Assembly: GCA_963921425.1 (NCBI GenBank)
Contig: OY992836.1
Span: 16,323,614-16,387,613 of the forward strand
Direction: 5' to 3'
DNA: 64,000 nucleotides
From: Dryas octopetala
Taxonomy: Eukaryota; Streptophyta; Magnoliopsida; Rosales; Rosaceae
Part shown: positions 54,363 through 64,000 of the stretch, piece after piece
How positions within the stretch are numbered: position 1 is the first letter of the stretch
How the letters are laid out: each line of letters opens with the position of its first letter
Program-made: the position numbers and the translations under genes
Notes under the pieces: generated by a model
What the model saw: the letters and a program-made list of their open reading frames with translations, nothing else
Database searches by the model: none
What the model was told of the DNA's origin: nothing

Positions 54363-56530
54363 TCAAGACAAGATCCACATGTAGATTGTTGACCAAATAG
54401 TTAGTGCCAGGGCTGCAACCAAGTAAGTCCACAGGAAGATGACTGAGCACTCTGCCTCAGCCACATCAAACAGCTGGGTCATGGTACCTGTAATATTATG
54501 CTTATTCATATAAGCACTTTTTCATAGTTTTTTATAAGGAAATTGGTAACTCAAAAACTTGCGGCAATGGCTTACCAATATTCATGGCAGGAGGCAGAGT
54601 GAACTGAACCATCAGCACAAAGCGGAACAAAGGGTCAGCCGGGAGAAACCCAAGTTCGTGTGCTCCTCTTACAATGCAAATACCAATTGCAGGCATTACA
54701 ATGTATCTAGAAATGATCACTCCAATGATGACAGGTGCTTTGATTGTTGATGTGCGCAAGCCTATTGCATTAAGAATACAGTAATAGCTTTGTTAGATTG
54801 TTTTCCCTTCCATAACTAAGAAAATAGCCTAATGTTGAATATCATATATTGCTGCCTTACCTTGGATGAGGTTGCCTCCAAGAATAAGTGTGATACAAGG
54901 AATGGTTCCATTCCTGCATAGTATAGGATGTTTCTGGTTCAAAGTTGGGGGTTCAAGCCTAGTAATTGTTATATTATAACTTATAAGCAGAAAGATACGT
55001 ACCCAAGTTGTTGAATAGAGTCTTCGATGGCACGAAGGGGGGCGGTGTCACCAATTATTAAGTTTTTAAGCCATGGAATAGTCCCAAAGATGAATCCCGA
55101 AATCTGATCATAGACCAGATGAGAAAACATGTAAATTTTATGTCAGTCTTGAGGTCTTGTGAAGCTCTTATAATGTAGGTGAAATGTTAGGAAAACTCAC
55201 CGCTCCTATTGTTGGTGGTGCCAGTAACTCCTTTAAAATCTGTTGAAAAAATGCTAATACTTTTCGGCTGAATGGTACGTGTGATTCATGTGCTCCTGCC
55301 ATCTGCCATTAGAGTAATCCAGATAGTCCAAACACCATAGTTGAGTTAATATCTGCATATATATCACAAACTGTAGCCAGACTAGCAGTAATTTTTATCT
55401 GATTTTTTGTCCATTGTTTGATGTATGATGGTACTTACAGCATGGTTTTGAGAATGATCAGTGGTTTTAGTTGATAACACTACTATAGAACCCTGCTCTT
55501 CATCTTCTGCCTTGAGAAGGTGGGTTTGCCCATCAGCATCCAAATCCATGTTGGGGGTCTTTGAGGCCTTCTCAGCCTTGTCAGCCTTGTCAGCTGCTTG
55601 AAGTTCATTAAATTTCACAGATGACGATTTTATCAGCTGGTAAGTGTATGTCCAAATGAAGAAACCGCCAAGCTGCAATAATCAAGTGAGTTGTTGACAT
55701 GAACTTCATTGACTTCAATTCATATCATGAACTAGTAGAGGAAAATGTGATTTGCAATGTTGCATTACCGCCATGGAAAATGATACATATGACAGTCCAA
55801 GCGTGGTACAAACTTCATGATTGCCGAATGGGTTCCCATCCTCTTCACAGATTGCAGGGACAAGTATAAGGAGAAGGTTTCCCAAGTTTGCTATTCAACA
55901 AGATTGACCATATTACTTGATAAGGACACTAAATTGCTGCTAAGAGGAAAAAATGAAAAACTATCAAGATTGAGCATTACCTGATGAACATGTAGCAATC
56001 ACCAGACCTTCCTGATAAGGCTTGGGTTTCAGTATCTTTACCACTATCCATCCAAGAATGCTTCCAATTAGAAAAGTAAGCCCCACGTTGACAATCATAA
56101 ACCACCTGAATAAACATGATCAAACAAGATACAAGAAAATGGGATATGTATAAAGATGCATTGCTCTAAAGATATTAAAGAAAGTTAAAGAAATGCACAA
56201 AGAAAAACACCAAATACAAATGTAGCATACCATGAAATTATGTCATCAAATGTGACAGTCTTGGCCACACTAGCAAATATGAGTGAGGGGGTGAACACCT
56301 CGAACACAATCTGCGTTTGTAAACCATAATTTGATGAATATTTAAGAACAGAGTCATACTTAATCTGAAACAACATAGCATGTAGTACTCCCTACCTTGT
56401 TCAAGGACTTTCTAGCGGCTGTAGGGAGAAGATTGCAATACTCAGTTGCCATGTAAGCCCCCAACACACTGATTAAGAGAACTTGCAAAACTGGCATAGA
56501 TGCCACCTCAAACAGTGTCCAGAAACCCAT
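54363..56530 (-). CDS. PILS: PILS-family auxin carrier (PIN-LIKES)
   Basis: Ten exons: 56530-56396, 56310-56231, 56105-55981, 55890-55769, 55672-55439, 55302-55201, 55103-55003, 54913-54861, 54761-54576, 54487-54363, with GT-AG introns in phase; 420 aa. PILS proteins sit in the ER membrane and limit nuclear auxin by moving it into the ER. Visible: N-terminal helices (SMPVLQVLLISVLGAYMA); NKIVFEVFTPSLIFASVAKT; the family-typical SSANLGNLLLILVPAIC; FGTIPWLKNLIIGDTAPL; TIPCITLILGGNLIQGL; FTLPPAMNIGTMTQLF; and a C-terminal helix ending STIYMWILS. The central cytosolic loop (about residues 185-245) is short, charged and rich in Lys/Ala/Asp (ADKADKAEKASKTPNMDLDA). By its place next to RRP44 it matches Arabidopsis PILS5 (At2g17500, recalled). 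Exon 6 could also start 7 bases later, but only the chosen acceptor keeps frame. Confidence 0.93.
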
Positions 56531-59067
56531 CTTTGTTTGTGTTTCAAACTCTAGACAGAGCTTTAGTTTTGGATTTCCAACACTGTTTCAGTGTGTTCGC
56601 TTTGCTGTGTTTTTATTTGAGACCCTTGAACCTCTTTGTTGTAGTACTACTTCAGACAATTCTAAGCAAAATCCTGGAAACAGAAACAAACAGAGAGAAA
56701 GAGGACAAAAGGGTAATTAGCCATCAAAAATCCAAAGCAAAATCAAAGACAAGAGTTGAAGTTTTAGAAGGAAAGCCACCAAATATTTTAGGCTTTTTAG
56801 CCGTTGCTGACATACATCTTACATGTGAACTATATCGTAGGGAGGAAACAACCATGAAGGTAACTAACATTTGTCATGACTTGGTTCAGTCCCATCACAG
56901 AGCGTGTCTCTAATGGTTGTATATATTGTACATATATATATTATGTATTATGTTTATATATTCTTTAAATTTCTGAATGTATGCCATACATCTTCTTTCC
57001 ATGAGATTTTTTTTTTTTGGTCAGAAAGAATTTCACTTAAAAACTTTTCTGCATACTGGGTTTTGCTTGAAGAACTCCTAGTTAAATTTCTGAGGTTATT
57101 GCAACCCAACCCAGGTTGGGTTGGTCTATGAATAAATTTCAAATTGGTAATGAAACCCAATTAGATGGGACTGGTTGGCCTATAAATACCCTTTTTCCTT
57201 TTAAATTTGGCTTTATGTTCATCTGAAGGGTTAAGTGGCTAATGAGAGTGGACTAATTGATTGTACAGTACACTAATGAGAGTGGCCTAATTGCTTGTAT
57301 GTGTAGAGTCCACATCCCGTGAGAATTTGTATTGGTATAATAATAATTTGAAGAGATAAAGAAGAGGACATAAAATGGGACCCAGAAAGGTCAATCCAGC
57401 CACTAGCAACACAAAGTGAACAAATGGACAGTGGTCACCACATCAAGAAAAAAAAAAGGGGGTTTATTAATGAATCCTATTCTTCAAGTAATCTATATCA
57501 TATGGGACTCTCTTCCACACACACACACACACACAAAAGACATATAGGACTCTTTCTCAAGTCTTCTCCTCATCTTTTAGATTGACTGAAATAGTTGGTG
57601 ATTTGTTTATGCCACTCTGGATGATTCATGCACAACAGAAAAATTATTAGTGAAAATGCTCAAGAGGTTCATGAATTTCTTTTATTCAGATTTGATTTTT
57701 CACCTAATAATATATCTAAATCAGCCCCCAACAAATTAATAGCCACATCTTTCAAGCATAAACCTAAGCCATATGCTCTAATCAGCATAACTATGTCTAA
57801 ACATTAACACAATATATAGCATGTGTGATGATTAATTGATTAGTGGCAATTTAGTTACCATAAATAATCATTAGGTACGTAATGATTCATGACCCACTCA
57901 ATTTTGTGAAAGCCTAATTCATTATGTGGGACACATAAAAGAATTTGTTAACTAATTAATGCTACTAAAATTATTCAAGTCAGGATACATATATAAATTC
58001 ACTAGCTATAAGAGTTCAATTCTTGTTGGTTCTTTTTTCTAAGACTTTCTAAAATTTGAACAATACAAAGAAAGTGAGGAAAGAAGAATTGTTGGGTTAG
58101 GAAAAAAAAGGTGAACACGTTAAGATTTAGATACGCACATTTGCACTTGTTTAAAACGCAAGGCTAAATGGCCCAAAAAAAAAAAACGCAAGGCTAGCTA
58201 TGTATAATCTGTTCCAGAACGATTATGAGAGTATGAAAATGCGACATTTTCGAAAAAGTCAAAAAGATTACAAACTTCCGGTCCAAAAAAAAAAAAAAAA
58301 CATTACAAACTTGCTTTGATTTTGTGGTTGGTAAGCAGATAAGCATTTGAATTTTTGGTCAGCGTACTCTGAATTGTGAGGTATGCAAATATGCATGAGT
58401 AATCCAAAGTGTTTAAAATTATGTCTAATTTTCATTGGCTCACAACAATTAAATTAAGAAAAAAATTCAGAATTAATTGACAGATATATTATGAGTAACA
58501 TTTTTTTGTTAGACAGTCTGGCATACATATCAGACTTTAATTTAGATAACACAATTAATTAAGAATGAATTTAATCGATTATTTACATTCACAGTAAGAC
58601 AACTAACATATAATGTTTCTATATTATCATCAAGAGAGAATGTTATCATGTATAACTCGTATAATCCCCACAAGGAGATGGACGAGAAGTGACCCAGAAG
58701 CAGCTCAAAACCAGAAGATAAAGTACTCCCTGAATTATAGAAGGTGTACAAGTACAATAACATAAGGTATATAACTAGGTAGAGATGAAATTAATTAATC
58801 CTCGGAAAATAAAAAATTATCGTTGTTAAAGGTGGTAAAATTTCAAGTAATTAAAACGTAAAAAACGACCAAATAAGAAATCAAGAAACAAAGATTGTTA
58901 TTGATGGGAGAGATCGATCGAGATGAAGATGAACCTGGAATTGAGTGTGGGCTGACAAAGTTGAGAACCCAGCTTCAACAATAATCATGATTCATGGTTG
59001 AGAGAGAAAAATGGGAGCTGCCACAGAGAGAGAGAGAGTAGTTGAATAACTTGAATGCTATTTATAG
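56531..59067 (-). promoter_or_regulatory. PILS 5' UTR with probable 2.3-kb leader intron and TATA promoter
   Basis: A strong minus-strand acceptor (TTTGTTTCTGTTTCCAG) ends at 56674, with the next exon from 56673 to the start codon at 56530. A donor TTCCAG|GTTCATC lies at 58935/58934. Just upstream a TATA box CTATAAATAG spans 59067-59058, so transcription should start near 59030. Together these predict a first non-coding exon of about 95 bases (about 59030-58935) and an intron of about 2.26 kb. The intron holds AT-rich DNA, an (AC)n run (57516-57534) and a copy of the TTAGACAGTCT word at 58509. Confidence 0.6.
57516..57534. repeat. (AC)n microsatellite
   Basis: About nine AC units inside the inferred PILS leader intron. 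Confidence 0.9.
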
Positions 59068-61079
59068 ATGTTAGAGAAGAGAGAAGAAGGCATGTCGAGG
59101 AGCCATGAGACTCGCATGGCATGCCTTTTATTTTGGAGTATTAATTGATGGTGATTGGTGCCAGTGAAAAGCTGCTTCGTTTCTTACTTAATTTTGTTTT
59201 TTGCCCATTATTACTTAATTTTGTTTAATTACTTGTATTTGCTATTTATACAGAGGGCCGACCTTGCATTGCTTCCGCGGTTCCACCATGTAATGTCATT
59301 CTTTATCAGTTACCTCCATGTGCATAATTAAACGTACACAATAATAATGACTTGTGCAGCTAGAAGATATCGAACAGTACATACATAAATGCAGATTAGT
59401 CACCTTAAATAATAGTACGTTATTAAATTTAGTTGCAAAAACCAACAAATTAAATTTCCTATTTTTATTTATTTATAGGGGTCCAATTATACCTTACAGA
59501 AAAGTTGAGTTTATCGATCTTTATTCGTTGTAGTAAAAATGCAAATCGCTATCTTGAATTTTCTGATACATACACTACCGCAGACACGACAAATCATCAC
59601 ATGGTATATATACGAAAGAGAGAATTCTATTTAGGCAGCTGATGGCTCGATCTAATCATCTCGATCAGGTAGACAAATTCGAATTTGTGAGTATAACTAC
59701 AAATTAATAATTTGGGGTAGACCAAAATACTACTACTGCTGCATTAATTGAATGTATAAAATAGTGCAATTATTTGGTGATGGGATGACTGATTGGCTTG
59801 GAGTTTTCTCCATCAATATGCATCGTCGGTGATAATTACCACACGCTTAACAACAAATAATGTGCTTACGTATGAGCTAATGTCACCACCATATAATTAA
59901 TACTCAACCTGCATATTGGATCTCAGGTTTATATATTATATATAATATGAACATATAAGTTATTAAATTATAAAATTTTATTACGTACTGTATATTAATT
60001 AAGGAATTTAATTAACTAACTACTCAGTGTACTCGCATATATGATATATTTCATGTTTATGCTTGTCATTATCCTTCTTAGAGGAGATCTGGTACAGTTG
60101 GAATTGAAGCACACATTAACTTATTATATAAACAACCCAATGTTTTTTCTTCTGGTTAGAAATCAAATAAATAATACTTGTTATACACATGAGTGGCCCT
60201 ACCAATGTTTTTTCTTCTGGTGTAAACAATGTTGCTGCAAATTGACCACTAGGTAGGGCACTCATGTGATTATCGTTTGTATGAAAAAGGCCAGGCCTCG
60301 ATGTATAATTGATATGCTTTTTGAATTAGCAACCCACATCGATCGACAACAACAACAAGCCTAGCATACATATGAGTGGTTGGCAAAAGCATCAGCCATG
60401 CATGTGCTGTTGTGATGAAATGCTGGACATATGCCTTATTCTTGTGGTGTACGTGGGGATAATTAACTTAGGACAAGTTATAGTACATCCGTCGACATGA
60501 TATGTAACAGATCGAATGGTCTTAAAAATTATATTTTTCAAATTAAAATAAGTAAACTCGTTGATCCAAAGATGACGAAAATAGGTAAATTAACGGCCTC
60601 CAATTTCTTTGGTGATCGAATCAGCTGCATGGTACATTGGTACATGTACTGCTTCTGCTTAACAACGACCTTTACCGGCTTACCCATATTTAGTTCGAGT
60701 TGGGACACACCACCTAATTCAATACCAAACAAGCTTTCAGCCGTTGATTCTCATTGAACCCAAATATCAAATTATAATATTATGTTTATAAATGTTTGAC
60801 AAAAAATTTCCATATCTATACTATTATGTCAAAAATGACTCACTTTTATCAACAAGTTCAGAAGAAAAATGATGAATATATCCCAAAAATGCATCACATG
60901 ACATGATCTCAAACTATAAGCTAGGACGCTTAAAGTAAGGATGAGGCATACAAAGCAGTGATGGGAACTGTGTATATATATTTTAAAACATCTGTCAAAA
61001 GATCATCCATGTAAAAATTTGGATTTCTTTTACTTAGATAAATACTCTTGTTTAACGAACTGTGTTGTTTGCACAAACA

Positions 61080-61530
61080 AGCCAGTCCGTTTAAGTTGAA
61101 CTCATCGTATTTTCGGCGTGCTCGAGCCGGCCCATATAATTAAGACCTAGGCCCGGTATGGCCCATGGCCCAAGAGCCAGTCGTGCTCGTGCAATGCCTT
61201 AAATGGGCCGGCCCATAGACTTTTTTTTTTAGGGTGAAAACATTAATCTTATGAGTTTTTTTTCTTTATAATTAAATATTAACATTTCTTTTTTGCAAAA
61301 AAATTGAATAATCGTGTTGATAAGTTCTCTAAAAATAGAAAAAACAATGTTAAATTAAAGAGTCGTGCCTAATTATGGCCTATTTCGTGCTCGTGCTCAT
61401 GCCGTGCCATGCCTGATGGGCTAAAAATTTCGGCCCGACCCAGCCCATTTACTCGTATCGTGCCATACAGTGCCTATTTTAATCATGTCGTGCTAGTGTC
61501 GTGCTCAGGCCGGCCTAGTCCATTTGACAC
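61080..61530. repeat. Dispersed GC-richer repeat with GTGCTCG/GGCCCA words
   Basis: Repeated words GTGCTCGTGC, GGGCCGGCCCAT, CGTGCCATGCC and AGGCCGG stand out from the AT-rich flanks. Parts of the right side read as inverted versions of the left (for example GGCGTGCTCGAGCCGG against CGTGCTCAGGCCGG). Similar words occur at 8870-9000 and 30480-30640. The repeat class is unknown. Confidence 0.45.
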
Positions 61531-63187
61531 CTCTAGTTTAGATGACCAACCAATTATCAATTTAGCTAATTTTCCCAGAAATGATTTTTAATAATAGACT
61601 TAAAAAATGGACGATTTCGATCATTAAACTGCATTTGTCAAATAATTCTCATAGAGAATGTTATTACTTTTCTTAAAATGAGACATTTCCCATTTAAAGC
61701 TCCTTTTGCAAACTATATATTATTAAATCAATTATAAATAAACAATTTTTGACAATATATTCTAAAATTAGTTGGTTTAAAAGGAACCATATGCATCTAG
61801 ATATCATATCACATTGTAGAATGCAGATGAATGTCTAATATACCATTAATGAAGCTCATTATCCTATTCTTTAATTAGTGAGTCAGTAGCTAGTAACAAG
61901 CACAATCATCTTGGGATTCGATTTGTTAGGTGTGAGGAGCCGTATATCGAAGTTGTTTTTTTTTTATTTTTTGCCAATGTATATAGAAGCTTAGCTAGGT
62001 GGGTCAATACAAATTGAGTGGACTTGCCATAATTTCATCAAATAATTTGGGGGGACCGGACCGGACCGGACCGAGGCATGTGCCACTATACACTGCTTTA
62101 GCCATCACTCATTAATGCCCTCTCTGTTTTAGGAATATTGATTTTCAAATTTAAGTCATCAGATGGTCGTGGTCCTACATTTTAAAATTTTTGAAAGAAG
62201 GAACCATCTTTCAAGCATAGGAAAATTCACATTGTTCATTAACTTGTAAATTGTAATTTAATTCTATGATTTGAACTATTTATTTTAAGGGTCTTTAGCT
62301 TCAAGAATTATTATGTAAAATATTAGATCAATTAATTCAGAAATCATTTATTCATTTATAGCTAGCATTATTAATCATTGAATTGTTGACTAAACAGTTT
62401 AGAATATATACATATGGTGTTATTAAACTGCTAACTTTAATAAGGAAATAAAGAATGTTGAATTGTATGTTTGTACCTTGTGGCATGCAGCTCTTGGTCA
62501 ATAATTTTGTTATATATAAATTAATCCTCATCTTGTCTTTTTTTTTTTGGCCAAGAATCCTCATCTTGTCAATTTGTCGAGTTGGTGTTTGGTGTAATTA
62601 GGCATTCACATCACTGGTAGGGAAACATCTAGTTGATTGCAAAACGCTCGACTTGAAAATGGTGATAGATGCATTGCACAAATATATATTCATTGTATAT
62701 CACTCTACTTAAAAAAAAAAAAAAAATAGAATTTCTCGTCAAGTAGATATTTTAATTATTAAAGAAATTAATGAATGCACACTTGCAATTAATTAATTAA
62801 ATCATATAGTTATTATAAACGTGGATGATTGTGTGGGTTTGTGTCTTTGTGATCATGAGTTGTTGTGATCATCCTTGTTTGCTCTTTCTTCTGCATGCGT
62901 ACGTCATAGCATACTCAAACCTACGTGTCCAAAAGCGAATGCAGCCAAAGCTTACATGTTGAGTCGACGATTTTATTTGTCTCATCTATATTGAAAAATT
63001 CTATAATATAAATTGTATGCTGTATAATTAATTTTTTAAATTTTCAGATCTGATTGGTTCGTCATTCCTTACAAGAATATAAATTTGTAATTTGGAATCA
63101 TTGAATTTATTCTTATATACAAATCCACATTTTTTATGCTCTAAAATATAAATGATTTTTATTATTGAAATTGGTTGTTGTATGCAA

Positions 63188-63501
63188 TGTTCTAAAAATT
63201 GCTAGGCGGGCGGCGGACGGCAGGAGGGCGCCTAGAGCCTAGAAGCCTAGGAGCCTGGGCAAGGCCTAGGCGGCGCCTAGATGATTTTTTTTATTAGTAC
63301 TATGTCTAGGAGGGTCTTACTAGCTTCATACTTGTTCAGATAAATTATTATTTGTTGAGATAGATATTTTGAAAAATTATTATTTGTTACTTGTTATTAG
63401 TATTTTGTGCTTAAAAATAATTAAAAAAATACTTGGGTGTTAATCGGGGCGGCTAGCCAACGTCTAGCGCCTAGGCGCCGCCTAGAGGGGTTTTTAGAAC
63501 A
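63188..63501. mobile_element. GC-rich MITE with TGTTCTAAAAA inverted ends
   Basis: Perfect 11-bp terminal inverted repeats TGTTCTAAAAA (63188-63198) and TTTTTAGAACA (63491-63501). Subterminal GC-rich inverted motifs GGCGGCGCCTAG and CTAGGCGCCGCCTAG lie inside both ends, and the centre is AT-rich. It is 314 bp with no coding capacity. No clear target duplication. Confidence 0.65.
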
Positions 63502-63546
63502 CTTATTGTATGATTAGATGAACGGAAAATTCCTTACTTACTTTAT

Positions 63547-63570
63547 AGTGAGTGAGTGAGTGAGTGAGTG
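63547..63570. repeat. (GAGT)n microsatellite
   Basis: About six tetranucleotide units, 45 bases right of the MITE. Confidence 0.95.
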
Positions 63571-64000
63571 ATAATTATTATATATATATTCTTTTATTTC
63601 CTCTTTTAATTATTTATTTTGATGCATGTATGGTCATTGGTCCATGGATCACTAGTGCTAAGTGCGGACTGTGGAGGGTTCAATCATGATCGATCATGTC
63701 TGAATATGTTTCCCCTTCTATATTAAAGAATGTCAGATTCCACGTTCATAGTAAGGACAATTGAAGACAAGTGAAAGTCTAGATTTATATGAATGAACAT
63801 GTAGAGAGAACAAAAGAGCTACAAACAAGTAGATTAACTTGTAATTAAAATAGGCATTTCCTTCTTACTTTCTTTTGTTTGGTTGTGGCTATAAAAGGGT
63901 CTAGAAAATGACAAGATTTTACTTTCATCTATTTACTTGATTTCAATTAACCACATTGGAAAAATTATTCAAATTAACTAGCCTTAATTATATTTTTTAT

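Larger units (their letters stand above)
59068..64000. other. Gene-free AT-rich region with scattered repeats
   Basis: No ORF resembles a protein and no RNA gene is recognised. Contents: a short inverted repeat at 60186-60268, a dispersed-repeat-like stretch (61080-61530), repeated ACCGG words at about 62055-62075, a MITE (63188-63501) and a (GAGT)n run (63547-63570). The left end may carry more PILS promoter. Confidence 0.5.

Noticed and set aside
54940-54970. tRNA-like B box (GGTTCAAGCCT) in a PILS intron
   Set aside because: No matching A box, no acceptor stem and no SINE tail.

Overview
The window is 64 kb of a eudicot nuclear genome. The evidence is spliced genes with GT-AG introns and AT-rich intergenic DNA, plant-only families (clade-3 glutamate receptor-like channels, PILS auxin carriers, plant-type IRE1), many short inverted-repeat elements and long (CT)n tracts. 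The species cannot be read from the sequence. A rosid such as a Rosaceae member would fit, but that is inference.

Layout, left to right: an uncharacterised Ala-rich nuclear-type protein (496-1635, +); an SRPK-type SR-protein kinase (4723-7425, -); an AVT3-type vacuolar amino-acid transporter (9668-10936, -); mitochondrial ribosomal protein L11 (13471-13938, -); a PP2C phosphatase (14922-17082, -); a decayed GLR pseudogene (about 19203-19958, +); two intact tandem GLR3.6-like channel genes (25221-29070 and 33616-37159, +); IRE1 (37913-42456, -); the exosome nuclease RRP44/DIS3 (44364-52326, +, 24 exons); and a PILS auxin carrier (54363-56530, -) with a likely distal 5' UTR exon and TATA box near 59.06 kb. 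From about 59.1 to 64 kb I see no gene. I rebuilt every multi-exon model from splice signals and checked that phase is kept across all exons.

The genes do not form a pathway operon. They look like a conserved ancestral block. From memory, Arabidopsis carries PILS5, RRP44A, IRE1A and an SRPK side by side (At2g17500-17530), MRPL11 next to the duplicate SRPK (At4g35490-35500), and a PP2C next to GLR3.6 (At3g51470-51480). All of these neighbour pairs occur here in one 64-kb stretch, which suggests an arrangement older than the Arabidopsis duplications and gene losses.

The most interesting items are: an IRE1 intron whose expected donor reads GA instead of GT, with an in-frame canonical alternative; the GLR pseudogene, which shows at least three GLR copies existed; a 60-nt-arm hairpin inside an intron of only one GLR paralogue; and several foldback/MITE elements whose target-site duplications can be read directly (2881-3429, 9012-9208, 24421-24593, 29846-30463). 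I found no CRISPR array, prokaryotic system, convincing tRNA or rRNA gene, or retrovirus-like element, and no clearly new biochemical system.
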